This document shows, piece after piece, positions 38,316 through 53,400 of a stretch of DNA of 64,000 nt (positions are counted from its first letter, which is position 1; each line of letters starts with the position of its first letter). The notes under the pieces were generated by a model. The model worked only from the letters and a program-made list of their open reading frames with translations, ran no database searches and was not told where the DNA came from. The stretch covers positions 27,037-91,036 of the forward strand of contig JAPPUL010000019.1 of the NCBI GenBank assembly GCA_026874595.1, in the 5' to 3' direction. The position numbers were made by a program, and so were the translations under genes. The stretch comes from Sipunculus nudus. Lineage: Eukaryota > Annelida > Sipuncula > Golfingiida > Sipunculidae.

Positions 38316-40491
38316 CCAGTCCCTACAGGTCGCAATTTTCATCCCATCGCTTTCAAACTTTCACAGTTTGTGTAGAATCAAAAATGCAAGAAGCCTATTG
38401 TTTTTGGGCAATATAGGTCAAAGGTCAAGGTCAAGGTCATCAAAAGTTCCTAAAGTGCTCTTTTCTTCATATCTCCATTACTATTTGTCATAGCCACTTC
38501 AAACAGGGCTCATTTTAATCGGCATTCCAAGGCCTTTCTTCTGATATATATGTTGCTGAAATCTGCTGTTTCTATGGTTACACATTTTGGGGGAAAACTC
38601 ATGATTTTCGAAAATAAAAGGCCTACTTTTTCTAACTTTGTCATTTTCAAAGCTCGAGAGTTCTAGTTTTTTGCATCATATAGTACTAAATAAGCTTTTT
38701 ATCATACAAGTAAAAGTCTCGTAAAATCTTGCACCATTTCTCGTCAAACGAGAATTTTCGAGATTTCATTAAATATGGCTTACAGGTCGCATTTTTTAAA
38801 CTATGACTTTGAAAATGACATATTTTGTGTTATTTAGAAATATCTCGAAACCAATTTTTCATTTTTTGGAAATAGCCACCAGGGGGCGTGGTACATGAAA
38901 CACTGTAACATATCATTTTTCTGCAATATCTCAAAAAATATTAAACGTGACACCATTTTTTTGGTCGTATCTGAAACTAGGAACATTGGCTTATCCCTTC
39001 GCACATGTTGCTTTGTGCTGCCGTTACCATGGTTACCAAATTTTGGGGTAAAACTTGACAATCTGAAAATTCGGAGTTTTCCAGCTGCTATCTCTGTTGA
39101 TATTTGCGATAGAAAGGTCTGGTTTTTGGCGTTAGACAGCATCCCTCCAGTTCTAAGCCATTCAATCGCAAGTCTCGTCATATCTCGCACCGTTTCTCGT
39201 GAAACGAGAACACGTGACCATTCAAAGAAATGCCTATAATTCTGTCATTTTTCACGCTACAGACACATGGCTTGCAGCGCCGGATAGCGGCTGACACTCG
39301 CAGTCACATTCAGGGGTCGCATTGTCAGTCTCGTCAAATCTCGCGCCGTGTTTCACCAAACCACGAAGTCACGTGCCGTCGCCGCAAGTGGCGGCAGGGT
39401 CCTTACGGTGGGCGGCCGGCGTGTGCAGCGGTGCGTGACGGCCTCTCCGGGCCCCATCTATGATCATACATGTTGGAGGCACAGTCACAACTTTATTGCT
39501 TGCCGGAAATCTTCGATTTTCGCAAGCTGGTTGGTCAGTCGCGGATGTCTGTTTGTCTGTTTGTTTGTTTGTTTGTTTGTCTGCCCAGTCCCTACAGGTC
39601 GCAATTTTCATCCCATCGCTTTCAAACTTTCACAGTTTGTGTAGAATCAAAAATGCAAGAAGCCTATTGTTTTTGGGCAATATAGGTCAAAGGTCAAGGT
39701 CAAGGTCATCAAAAGTTCCTAAAGTGCTCTTTTCTTCATATCTCCATTACTATTTGTCATAGCCACTTCAAACAGGGCTCATTTTAATCGGCATTCCAAG
39801 GCCTTTCTTCTGATATATATGTTGCTGAAATCTGCTGTTTCTATGGTTACACATTTTGGGGGAAAACTCATGATTTTCGAAAATAAAAGGCCTACTTTTT
39901 CTAACTTTGTCATTTTCAAAGCTCGAGAGTTCTAGTTTTTTGCATCATATAGTACTAAATAAGCTTTTTATCATACAAGTAAAAGTCTCGTAAAATCTTG
40001 CACCATTTCTCGTCAAACGAGAATTTTCGAGATTTCATTAAATATGGCTTACAGGTCGCATTTTTTAAACTATGACTTTGAAAATGACATATTTTGTGTT
40101 ATTTAGAAATATCTCGAAACCAATTTTTCATTTTTTGGAAATAGCCACCAGGGGGCGTGGTACATGAAACACTGTAACATATCATTTTTCTGCAATATCT
40201 CAAAAAATATTAAACGTGACACCATTTTTTTGGTCGTATCTGAAACTAGGAACATTGGCTTATCCCTTCGCACATGTTGCTTTGTGCTGCCGTTACCATG
40301 GTTACCAAATTTTGGGGTAAAACTTGACAATCTGAAAATTCGGAGTTTTCCAGCTGCTATCTCTGTTGATATTTGCGATAGAAAGGTCTGGTTTTTGGCG
40401 TTAGACAGCATCCCTCCAGTTCTAAGCCATTCAATCGCAAGTCTCGTCATATCTCGCACCGTTTCTCGTGAAACGAGAACACGTGACCATT

Positions 40492-40492
40492 T
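40492..40492 (+). other. Private C-to-T change in B unit 32 (unit position 1147)
   Basis: CCATTCAAAG reads CCATTTAAAG here only. It lies just after the beta-tail E-box and is a usable unique anchor in an otherwise uniform stretch. Confidence 0.93.
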
Positions 40493-43400
40493 AAAGAAAT
40501 GCCTATAATTCTGTCATTTTTCACGCTACAGACACATGGCTTGCAGCGCCGGATAGCGGCTGACACTCGCAGTCACATTCAGGGGTCGCATTGTCAGTCT
40601 CGTCAAATCTCGCGCCGTGTTTCACCAAACCACGAAGTCACGTGCCGTCGCCGCAAGTGGCGGCAGGGTCCTTACGGTGGGCGGCCGGCGTGTGCAGCGG
40701 TGCGTGACGGCCTCTCCGGGCCCCATCTATGATCATACATGTTGGAGGCACAGTCACAACTTTATTGCTTGCCGGAAATCTTCGATTTTCGCAAGCTGGT
40801 TGGTCAGTCGCGGATGTCTGTTTGTCTGTTTGTTTGTTTGTTTGTTTGTCTGCCCAGTCCCTACAGGTCGCAATTTTCATCCCATCGCTTTCAAACTTTC
40901 ACAGTTTGTGTAGAATCAAAAATGCAAGAAGCCTATTGTTTTTGGGCAATATAGGTCAAAGGTCAAGGTCAAGGTCATCAAAAGTTCCTAAAGTGCTCTT
41001 TTCTTCATATCTCCATTACTATTTGTCATAGCCACTTCAAACAGGGCTCATTTTAATCGGCATTCCAAGGCCTTTCTTCTGATATATATGTTGCTGAAAT
41101 CTGCTGTTTCTATGGTTACACATTTTGGGGGAAAACTCATGATTTTCGAAAATAAAAGGCCTACTTTTTCTAACTTTGTCATTTTCAAAGCTCGAGAGTT
41201 CTAGTTTTTTGCATCATATAGTACTAAATAAGCTTTTTATCATACAAGTAAAAGTCTCGTAAAATCTTGCACCATTTCTCGTCAAACGAGAATTTTCGAG
41301 ATTTCATTAAATATGGCTTACAGGTCGCATTTTTTAAACTATGACTTTGAAAATGACATATTTTGTGTTATTTAGAAATATCTCGAAACCAATTTTTCAT
41401 TTTTTGGAAATAGCCACCAGGGGGCGTGGTACATGAAACACTGTAACATATCATTTTTCTGCAATATCTCAAAAAATATTAAACGTGACACCATTTTTTT
41501 GGTCGTATCTGAAACTAGGAACATTGGCTTATCCCTTCGCACATGTTGCTTTGTGCTGCCGTTACCATGGTTACCAAATTTTGGGGTAAAACTTGACAAT
41601 CTGAAAATTCGGAGTTTTCCAGCTGCTATCTCTGTTGATATTTGCGATAGAAAGGTCTGGTTTTTGGCGTTAGACAGCATCCCTCCAGTTCTAAGCCATT
41701 CAATCGCAAGTCTCGTCATATCTCGCACCGTTTCTCGTGAAACGAGAACACGTGACCATTCAAAGAAATGCCTATAATTCTGTCATTTTTCACGCTACAG
41801 ACACATGGCTTGCAGCGCCGGATAGCGGCTGACACTCGCAGTCACATTCAGGGGTCGCATTGTCAGTCTCGTCAAATCTCGCGCCGTGTTTCACCAAACC
41901 ACGAAGTCACGTGCCGTCGCCGCAAGTGGCGGCAGGGTCCTTACGGTGGGCGGCCGGCGTGTGCAGCGGTGCGTGACGGCCTCTCCGGGCCCCATCTATG
42001 ATCATACATGTTGGAGGCACAGTCACAACTTTATTGCTTGCCGGAAATCTTCGATTTTCGCAAGCTGGTTGGTCAGTCGCGGATGTCTGTTTGTCTGTTT
42101 GTTTGTTTGTTTGTTTGTCTGCCCAGTCCCTACAGGTCGCAATTTTCATCCCATCGCTTTCAAACTTTCACAGTTTGTGTAGAATCAAAAATGCAAGAAG
42201 CCTATTGTTTTTGGGCAATATAGGTCAAAGGTCAAGGTCAAGGTCATCAAAAGTTCCTAAAGTGCTCTTTTCTTCATATCTCCATTACTATTTGTCATAG
42301 CCACTTCAAACAGGGCTCATTTTAATCGGCATTCCAAGGCCTTTCTTCTGATATATATGTTGCTGAAATCTGCTGTTTCTATGGTTACACATTTTGGGGG
42401 AAAACTCATGATTTTCGAAAATAAAAGGCCTACTTTTTCTAACTTTGTCATTTTCAAAGCTCGAGAGTTCTAGTTTTTTGCATCATATAGTACTAAATAA
42501 GCTTTTTATCATACAAGTAAAAGTCTCGTAAAATCTTGCACCATTTCTCGTCAAACGAGAATTTTCGAGATTTCATTAAATATGGCTTACAGGTCGCATT
42601 TTTTAAACTATGACTTTGAAAATGACATATTTTGTGTTATTTAGAAATATCTCGAAACCAATTTTTCATTTTTTGGAAATAGCCACCAGGGGGCGTGGTA
42701 CATGAAACACTGTAACATATCATTTTTCTGCAATATCTCAAAAAATATTAAACGTGACACCATTTTTTTGGTCGTATCTGAAACTAGGAACATTGGCTTA
42801 TCCCTTCGCACATGTTGCTTTGTGCTGCCGTTACCATGGTTACCAAATTTTGGGGTAAAACTTGACAATCTGAAAATTCGGAGTTTTCCAGCTGCTATCT
42901 CTGTTGATATTTGCGATAGAAAGGTCTGGTTTTTGGCGTTAGACAGCATCCCTCCAGTTCTAAGCCATTCAATCGCAAGTCTCGTCATATCTCGCACCGT
43001 TTCTCGTGAAACGAGAACACGTGACCATTCAAAGAAATGCCTATAATTCTGTCATTTTTCACGCTACAGACACATGGCTTGCAGCGCCGGATAGCGGCTG
43101 ACACTCGCAGTCACATTCAGGGGTCGCATTGTCAGTCTCGTCAAATCTCGCGCCGTGTTTCACCAAACCACGAAGTCACGTGCCGTCGCCGCAAGTGGCG
43201 GCAGGGTCCTTACGGTGGGCGGCCGGCGTGTGCAGCGGTGCGTGACGGCCTCTCCGGGCCCCATCTATGATCATACATGTTGGAGGCACAGTCACAACTT
43301 TATTGCTTGCCGGAAATCTTCGATTTTCGCAAGCTGGTTGGTCAGTCGCGGATGTCTGTTTGTCTGTTTGTTTGTTTGTTTGTTTGTCTGCCCAGTCCCT

Positions 43401-46400
43401 ACAGGTCGCAATTTTCATCCCATCGCTTTCAAACTTTCACAGTTTGTGTAGAATCAAAAATGCAAGAAGCCTATTGTTTTTGGGCAATATAGGTCAAAGG
43501 TCAAGGTCAAGGTCATCAAAAGTTCCTAAAGTGCTCTTTTCTTCATATCTCCATTACTATTTGTCATAGCCACTTCAAACAGGGCTCATTTTAATCGGCA
43601 TTCCAAGGCCTTTCTTCTGATATATATGTTGCTGAAATCTGCTGTTTCTATGGTTACACATTTTGGGGGAAAACTCATGATTTTCGAAAATAAAAGGCCT
43701 ACTTTTTCTAACTTTGTCATTTTCAAAGCTCGAGAGTTCTAGTTTTTTGCATCATATAGTACTAAATAAGCTTTTTATCATACAAGTAAAAGTCTCGTAA
43801 AATCTTGCACCATTTCTCGTCAAACGAGAATTTTCGAGATTTCATTAAATATGGCTTACAGGTCGCATTTTTTAAACTATGACTTTGAAAATGACATATT
43901 TTGTGTTATTTAGAAATATCTCGAAACCAATTTTTCATTTTTTGGAAATAGCCACCAGGGGGCGTGGTACATGAAACACTGTAACATATCATTTTTCTGC
44001 AATATCTCAAAAAATATTAAACGTGACACCATTTTTTTGGTCGTATCTGAAACTAGGAACATTGGCTTATCCCTTCGCACATGTTGCTTTGTGCTGCCGT
44101 TACCATGGTTACCAAATTTTGGGGTAAAACTTGACAATCTGAAAATTCGGAGTTTTCCAGCTGCTATCTCTGTTGATATTTGCGATAGAAAGGTCTGGTT
44201 TTTGGCGTTAGACAGCATCCCTCCAGTTCTAAGCCATTCAATCGCAAGTCTCGTCATATCTCGCACCGTTTCTCGTGAAACGAGAACACGTGACCATTCA
44301 AAGAAATGCCTATAATTCTGTCATTTTTCACGCTACAGACACATGGCTTGCAGCGCCGGATAGCGGCTGACACTCGCAGTCACATTCAGGGGTCGCATTG
44401 TCAGTCTCGTCAAATCTCGCGCCGTGTTTCACCAAACCACGAAGTCACGTGCCGTCGCCGCAAGTGGCGGCAGGGTCCTTACGGTGGGCGGCCGGCGTGT
44501 GCAGCGGTGCGTGACGGCCTCTCCGGGCCCCATCTATGATCATACATGTTGGAGGCACAGTCACAACTTTATTGCTTGCCGGAAATCTTCGATTTTCGCA
44601 AGCTGGTTGGTCAGTCGCGGATGTCTGTTTGTCTGTTTGTTTGTTTGTTTGTTTGTCTGTCCAGTCCCTACAGGTCGCAATTTTCATCCCATCGCTTTCA
44701 AACTTTCACAGTTTGTGTAGAATCAAAAATGCAAGAAGCCTATTGTTTTTGGGCAATATAGGTCAAAGGTCAAGGTCAAGGTCATCAAAAGTTCCTAAAG
44801 TGCTCTTTTCTTCATATCTCCATTACTATTTGTCATAGCCACTTCAAACAGGGCTCATTTTAATCGGCATTCCAAGGCCTTTCTTCTGATATATATGTTG
44901 CTGAAATCTGCTGTTTCTATGGTTACACATTTTGGGGGAAAACTCATGATTTTCGAAAATAAAAGGCCTACTTTTTCTAACTTTGTCATTTTCAAAGCTC
45001 GAGAGTTCTAGTTTTTTGCATCATATAGTACTAAATAAGCTTTTTATCATACAAGTAAAAGTCTCGTAAAATCTTGCACCATTTCTCGTCAAACGAGAAT
45101 TTTCGAGATTTCATTAAATATGGCTTACAGGTCGCATTTTTTAAACTATGACTTTGAAAATGACATATTTTGTGTTATTTAGAAATATCTCGAAACCAAT
45201 TTTTCATTTTTTGGAAATAGCCACCAGGGGGCGTGGTACATGAAACACTGTAACATATCATTTTTCTGCAATATCTCAAAAAATATTAAACGTGACACCA
45301 TTTTTTTGGTCGTATCTGAAACTAGGAACATTGGCTTATCCCTTCGCACATGTTGCTTTGTGCTGCCGTTACCATGGTTACCAAATTTTGGGGTAAAACT
45401 TGACAATCTGAAAATTCGGAGTTTTCCAGCTGCTATCTCTGTTGATATTTGCGATAGAAAGGTCTGGTTTTTGGCGTTAGACAGCATCCCTCCAGTTCTA
45501 AGCCATTCAATCGCAAGTCTCGTCATATCTCGCACCGTTTCTCGTGAAACGAGAACACGTGACCATTCAAAGAAATGCCTATAATTCTGTCATTTTTCAC
45601 GCTACAGACACATGGCTTGCAGCGCCGGATAGCGGCTGACACTCGCAGTCACATTCAGGGGTCGCATTGTCAGTCTCGTCAAATCTCGCGCCGTGTTTCA
45701 CCAAACCACGAAGTCACGTGCCGTCGCCGCAAGTGGCGGCAGGGTCCTTACGGTGGGCGGCCGGCGTGTGCAGCGGTGCGTGACGGCCTCTCCGGGCCCC
45801 ATCTATGATCATACATGTTGGAGGCACAGTCACAACTTTATTGCTTGCCGGAAATCTTCGATTTTCGCAAGCTGGTTGGTCAGTCGCGGATGTCTGTTTG
45901 TCTGTTTGTTTGTTTGTTTGTTTGTCTGCCCAGTCCCTACAGGTCGCAATTTTCATCCCATCGCTTTCAAACTTTCACAGTTTGTGTAGAATCAAAAATG
46001 CAAGAAGCCTATTGTTTTTGGGCAATATAGGTCAAAGGTCAAGGTCAAGGTCATCAAAAGTTCCTAAAGTGCTCTTTTCTTCATATCTCCATTACTATTT
46101 GTCATAGCCACTTCAAACAGGGCTCATTTTAATCGGCATTCCAAGGCCTTTCTTCTGATATATATGTTGCTGAAATCTGCTGTTTCTATGGTTACACATT
46201 TTGGGGGAAAACTCATGATTTTCGAAAATAAAAGGCCTACTTTTTCTAACTTTGTCATTTTCAAAGCTCGAGAGTTCTAGTTTTTTGCATCATATAGTAC
46301 TAAATAAGCTTTTTATCATACAAGTAAAAGTCTCGTAAAATCTTGCACCATTTCTCGTCAAACGAGAATTTTCGAGATTTCATTAAATATGGCTTACAGG

Positions 46401-49400
46401 TCGCATTTTTTAAACTATGACTTTGAAAATGACATATTTTGTGTTATTTAGAAATATCTCGAAACCAATTTTTCATTTTTTGGAAATAGCCACCAGGGGG
46501 CGTGGTACATGAAACACTGTAACATATCATTTTTCTGCAATATCTCAAAAAATATTAAACGTGACACCATTTTTTTGGTCGTATCTGAAACTAGGAACAT
46601 TGGCTTATCCCTTCGCACATGTTGCTTTGTGCTGCCGTTACCATGGTTACCAAATTTTGGGGTAAAACTTGACAATCTGAAAATTCGGAGTTTTCCAGCT
46701 GCTATCTCTGTTGATATTTGCGATAGAAAGGTCTGGTTTTTGGCGTTAGACAGCATCCCTCCAGTTCTAAGCCATTCAATCGCAAGTCTCGTCATATCTC
46801 GCACCGTTTCTCGTGAAACGAGAACACGTGACCATTCAAAGAAATGCCTATAATTCTGTCATTTTTCACGCTACAGACACATGGCTTGCAGCGCCGGATA
46901 GCGGCTGACACTCGCAGTCACATTCAGGGGTCGCATTGTCAGTCTCGTCAAATCTCGCGCCGTGTTTCACCAAACCACGAAGTCACGTGCCGTCGCCGCA
47001 AGTGGCGGCAGGGTCCTTACGGTGGGCGGCCGGCGTGTGCAGCGGTGCGTGACGGCCTCTCCGGGCCCCATCTATGATCATACATGTTGGAGGCACAGTC
47101 ACAACTTTATTGCTTGCCGGAAATCTTCGATTTTCGCAAGCTGGTTGGTCAGTCGCGGATGTCTGTTTGTCTGTTTGTTTGTTTGTTTGTTTGTCTGCCC
47201 AGTCCCTACAGGTCGCAATTTTCATCCCATCGCTTTCAAACTTTCACAGTTTGTGTAGAATCAAAAATGCAAGAAGCCTATTGTTTTTGGGCAATATAGG
47301 TCAAAGGTCAAGGTCAAGGTCATCAAAAGTTCCTAAAGTGCTCTTTTCTTCATATCTCCATTACTATTTGTCATAGCCACTTCAAACAGGGCTCATTTTA
47401 ATCGGCATTCCAAGGCCTTTCTTCTGATATATATGTTGCTGAAATCTGCTGTTTCTATGGTTACACATTTTGGGGGAAAACTCATGATTTTCGAAAATAA
47501 AAGGCCTACTTTTTCTAACTTTGTCATTTTCAAAGCTCGAGAGTTCTAGTTTTTTGCATCATATAGTACTAAATAAGCTTTTTATCATACAAGTAAAAGT
47601 CTCGTAAAATCTTGCACCATTTCTCGTCAAACGAGAATTTTCGAGATTTCATTAAATATGGCTTACAGGTCGCATTTTTTAAACTATGACTTTGAAAATG
47701 ACATATTTTGTGTTATTTAGAAATATCTCGAAACCAATTTTTCATTTTTTGGAAATAGCCACCAGGGGGCGTGGTACATGAAACACTGTAACATATCATT
47801 TTTCTGCAATATCTCAAAAAATATTAAACGTGACACCATTTTTTTGGTCGTATCTGAAACTAGGAACATTGGCTTATCCCTTCGCACATGTTGCTTTGTG
47901 CTGCCGTTACCATGGTTACCAAATTTTGGGGTAAAACTTGACAATCTGAAAATTCGGAGTTTTCCAGCTGCTATCTCTGTTGATATTTGCGATAGAAAGG
48001 TCTGGTTTTTGGCGTTAGACAGCATCCCTCCAGTTCTAAGCCATTCAATCGCAAGTCTCGTCATATCTCGCACCGTTTCTCGTGAAACGAGAACACGTGA
48101 CCATTCAAAGAAATGCCTATAATTCTGTCATTTTTCACGCTACAGACACATGGCTTGCAGCGCCGGATAGCGGCTGACACTCGCAGTCACATTCAGGGGT
48201 CGCATTGTCAGTCTCGTCAAATCTCGCGCCGTGTTTCACCAAACCACGAAGTCACGTGCCGTCGCCGCAAGTGGCGGCAGGGTCCTTACGGTGGGCGGCC
48301 GGCGTGTGCAGCGGTGCGTGACGGCCTCTCCGGGCCCCATCTATGATCATACATGTTGGAGGCACAGTCACAACTTTATTGCTTGCCGGAAATCTTCGAT
48401 TTTCGCAAGCTGGTTGGTCAGTCGCGGATGTCTGTTTGTCTGTTTGTTTGTTTGTTTGTTTGTCTGCCCAGTCCCTACAGGTCGCAATTTTCATCCCATC
48501 GCTTTCAAACTTTCACAGTTTGTGTAGAATCAAAAATGCAAGAAGCCTATTGTTTTTGGGCAATATAGGTCAAAGGTCAAGGTCAAGGTCATCAAAAGTT
48601 CCTAAAGTGCTCTTTTCTTCATATCTCCATTACTATTTGTCATAGCCACTTCAAACAGGGCTCATTTTAATCGGCATTCCAAGGCCTTTCTTCTGATATA
48701 TATGTTGCTGAAATCTGCTGTTTCTATGGTTACACATTTTGGGGGAAAACTCATGATTTTCGAAAATAAAAGGCCTACTTTTTCTAACTTTGTCATTTTC
48801 AAAGCTCGAGAGTTCTAGTTTTTTGCATCATATAGTACTAAATAAGCTTTTTATCATACAAGTAAAAGTCTCGTAAAATCTTGCACCATTTCTCGTCAAA
48901 CGAGAATTTTCGAGATTTCATTAAATATGGCTTACAGGTCGCATTTTTTAAACTATGACTTTGAAAATGACATATTTTGTGTTATTTAGAAATATCTCGA
49001 AACCAATTTTTCATTTTTTGGAAATAGCCACCAGGGGGCGTGGTACATGAAACACTGTAACATATCATTTTTCTGCAATATCTCAAAAAATATTAAACGT
49101 GACACCATTTTTTTGGTCGTATCTGAAACTAGGAACATTGGCTTATCCCTTCGCACATGTTGCTTTGTGCTGCCGTTACCATGGTTACCAAATTTTGGGG
49201 TAAAACTTGACAATCTGAAAATTCGGAGTTTTCCAGCTGCTATCTCTGTTGATATTTGCGATAGAAAGGTCTGGTTTTTGGCGTTAGACAGCATCCCTCC
49301 AGTTCTAAGCCATTCAATCGCAAGTCTCGTCATATCTCGCACCGTTTCTCGTGAAACGAGAACACGTGACCATTCAAAGAAATGCCTATAATTCTGTCAT

Positions 49401-50422
49401 TTTTCACGCTACAGACACATGGCTTGCAGCGCCGGATAGCGGCTGACACTCGCAGTCACATTCAGGGGTCGCATTGTCAGTCTCGTCAAATCTCGCGCCG
49501 TGTTTCACCAAACCACGAAGTCACGTGCCGTCGCCGCAAGTGGCGGCAGGGTCCTTACGGTGGGCGGCCGGCGTGTGCAGCGGTGCGTGACGGCCTCTCC
49601 GGGCCCCATCTATGATCATACATGTTGGAGGCACAGTCACAACTTTATTGCTTGCCGGAAATCTTCGATTTTCGCAAGCTGGTTGGTCAGTCGCGGATGT
49701 CTGTTTGTCTGTTTGTTTGTTTGTTTGTTTGTCTGTCCAGTCCCTACAGGTCGCAATTTTCATCCCATCGCTTTCAAACTTTCACAGTTTGTGTAGAATC
49801 AAAAATGCAAGAAGCCTATTGTTTTTGGGCAATATAGGTCAAAGGTCAAGGTCAAGGTCATCAAAAGTTCCTAAAGTGCTCTTTTCTTCATATCTCCATT
49901 ACTATTTGTCATAGCCACTTCAAACAGGGCTCATTTTAATCGGCATTCCAAGGCCTTTCTTCTGATATATATGTTGCTGAAATCTGCTGTTTCTATGGTT
50001 ACACATTTTGGGGGAAAACTCATGATTTTCGAAAATAAAAGGCCTACTTTTTCTAACTTTGTCATTTTCAAAGCTCGAGAGTTCTAGTTTTTTGCATCAT
50101 ATAGTACTAAATAAGCTTTTTATCATACAAGTAAAAGTCTCGTAAAATCTTGCACCATTTCTCGTCAAACGAGAATTTTCGAGATTTCATTAAATATGGC
50201 TTACAGGTCGCATTTTTTAAACTATGACTTTGAAAATGACATATTTTGTGTTATTTAGAAATATCTCGAAACCAATTTTTCATTTTTTGGAAATAGCCAC
50301 CAGGGGGCGTGGTACATGAAACACTGTAACATATCATTTTTCTGCAATATCTCAAAAAATATTAAACGTGACACCATTTTTTTGGTCGTATCTGAAACTA
50401 GGAACATTGGCTTATCCCTTCG

Positions 50423-50423
50423 T
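50423..50423 (+). other. Private C-to-T change in B unit 40 (unit position 926)
   Basis: TTCGCACATG reads TTCGTACATG here only. Unit 40 also carries T239, so it is the most distinctive copy of the clean B stretch. Confidence 0.93.
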
Positions 50424-53400
50424 ACATGTTGCTTTGTGCTGCCGTTACCATGGTTACCAAATTTTGGGGTAAAACTTGACAATCTGAAAATTCGGAGTTT
50501 TCCAGCTGCTATCTCTGTTGATATTTGCGATAGAAAGGTCTGGTTTTTGGCGTTAGACAGCATCCCTCCAGTTCTAAGCCATTCAATCGCAAGTCTCGTC
50601 ATATCTCGCACCGTTTCTCGTGAAACGAGAACACGTGACCATTCAAAGAAATGCCTATAATTCTGTCATTTTTCACGCTACAGACACATGGCTTGCAGCG
50701 CCGGATAGCGGCTGACACTCGCAGTCACATTCAGGGGTCGCATTGTCAGTCTCGTCAAATCTCGCGCCGTGTTTCACCAAACCACGAAGTCACGTGCCGT
50801 CGCCGCAAGTGGCGGCAGGGTCCTTACGGTGGGCGGCCGGCGTGTGCAGCGGTGCGTGACGGCCTCTCCGGGCCCCATCTATGATCATACATGTTGGAGG
50901 CACAGTCACAACTTTATTGCTTGCCGGAAATCTTCGATTTTCGCAAGCTGGTTGGTCAGTCGCGGATGTCTGTTTGTCTGTTTGTTTGTTTGTTTGTTTG
51001 TCTGCCCAGTCCCTACAGGTCGCAATTTTCATCCCATCGCTTTCAAACTTTCACAGTTTGTGTAGAATCAAAAATGCAAGAAGCCTATTGTTTTTGGGCA
51101 ATATAGGTCAAAGGTCAAGGTCAAGGTCATCAAAAGTTCCTAAAGTGCTCTTTTCTTCATATCTCCATTACTATTTGTCATAGCCACTTCAAACAGGGCT
51201 CATTTTAATCGGCATTCCAAGGCCTTTCTTCTGATATATATGTTGCTGAAATCTGCTGTTTCTATGGTTACACATTTTGGGGGAAAACTCATGATTTTCG
51301 AAAATAAAAGGCCTACTTTTTCTAACTTTGTCATTTTCAAAGCTCGAGAGTTCTAGTTTTTTGCATCATATAGTACTAAATAAGCTTTTTATCATACAAG
51401 TAAAAGTCTCGTAAAATCTTGCACCATTTCTCGTCAAACGAGAATTTTCGAGATTTCATTAAATATGGCTTACAGGTCGCATTTTTTAAACTATGACTTT
51501 GAAAATGACATATTTTGTGTTATTTAGAAATATCTCGAAACCAATTTTTCATTTTTTGGAAATAGCCACCAGGGGGCGTGGTACATGAAACACTGTAACA
51601 TATCATTTTTCTGCAATATCTCAAAAAATATTAAACGTGACACCATTTTTTTGGTCGTATCTGAAACTAGGAACATTGGCTTATCCCTTCGCACATGTTG
51701 CTTTGTGCTGCCGTTACCATGGTTACCAAATTTTGGGGTAAAACTTGACAATCTGAAAATTCGGAGTTTTCCAGCTGCTATCTCTGTTGATATTTGCGAT
51801 AGAAAGGTCTGGTTTTTGGCGTTAGACAGCATCCCTCCAGTTCTAAGCCATTCAATCGCAAGTCTCGTCATATCTCGCACCGTTTCTCGTGAAACGAGAA
51901 CACGTGACCATTCAAAGAAATGCCTATAATTCTGTCATTTTTCACGCTACAGACACATGGCTTGCAGCGCCGGATAGCGGCTGACACTCGCAGTCACATT
52001 CAGGGGTCGCATTGTCAGTCTCGTCAAATCTCGCGCCGTGTTTCACCAAACCACGAAGTCACGTGCCGTCGCCGCAAGTGGCGGCAGGGTCCTTACGGTG
52101 GGCGGCCGGCGTGTGCAGCGGTGCGTGACGGCCTCTCCGGGCCCCATCTATGATCATACATGTTGGAGGCACAGTCACAACTTTATTGCTTGCCGGAAAT
52201 CTTCGATTTTCGCAAGCTGGTTGGTCAGTCGCGGATGTCTGTTTGTCTGTTTGTTTGTTTGTTTGTTTGTCTGCCCAGTCCCTACAGGTCGCAATTTTCA
52301 TCCCATCGCTTTCAAACTTTCACAGTTTGTGTAGAATCAAAAATGCAAGAAGCCTATTGTTTTTGGGCAATATAGGTCAAAGGTCAAGGTCAAGGTCATC
52401 AAAAGTTCCTAAAGTGCTCTTTTCTTCATATCTCCATTACTATTTGTCATAGCCACTTCAAACAGGGCTCATTTTAATCGGCATTCCAAGGCCTTTCTTC
52501 TGATATATATGTTGCTGAAATCTGCTGTTTCTATGGTTACACATTTTGGGGGAAAACTCATGATTTTCGAAAATAAAAGGCCTACTTTTTCTAACTTTGT
52601 CATTTTCAAAGCTCGAGAGTTCTAGTTTTTTGCATCATATAGTACTAAATAAGCTTTTTATCATACAAGTAAAAGTCTCGTAAAATCTTGCACCATTTCT
52701 CGTCAAACGAGAATTTTCGAGATTTCATTAAATATGGCTTACAGGTCGCATTTTTTAAACTATGACTTTGAAAATGACATATTTTGTGTTATTTAGAAAT
52801 ATCTCGAAACCAATTTTTCATTTTTTGGAAATAGCCACCAGGGGGCGTGGTACATGAAACACTGTAACATATCATTTTTCTGCAATATCTCAAAAAATAT
52901 TAAACGTGACACCATTTTTTTGGTCGTATCTGAAACTAGGAACATTGGCTTATCCCTTCGCACATGTTGCTTTGTGCTGCCGTTACCATGGTTACCAAAT
53001 TTTGGGGTAAAACTTGACAATCTGAAAATTCGGAGTTTTCCAGCTGCTATCTCTGTTGATATTTGCGATAGAAAGGTCTGGTTTTTGGCGTTAGACAGCA
53101 TCCCTCCAGTTCTAAGCCATTCAATCGCAAGTCTCGTCATATCTCGCACCGTTTCTCGTGAAACGAGAACACGTGACCATTCAAAGAAATGCCTATAATT
53201 CTGTCATTTTTCACGCTACAGACACATGGCTTGCAGCGCCGGATAGCGGCTGACACTCGCAGTCACATTCAGGGGTCGCATTGTCAGTCTCGTCAAATCT
53301 CGCGCCGTGTTTCACCAAACCACGAAGTCACGTGCCGTCGCCGCAAGTGGCGGCAGGGTCCTTACGGTGGGCGGCCGGCGTGTGCAGCGGTGCGTGACGG

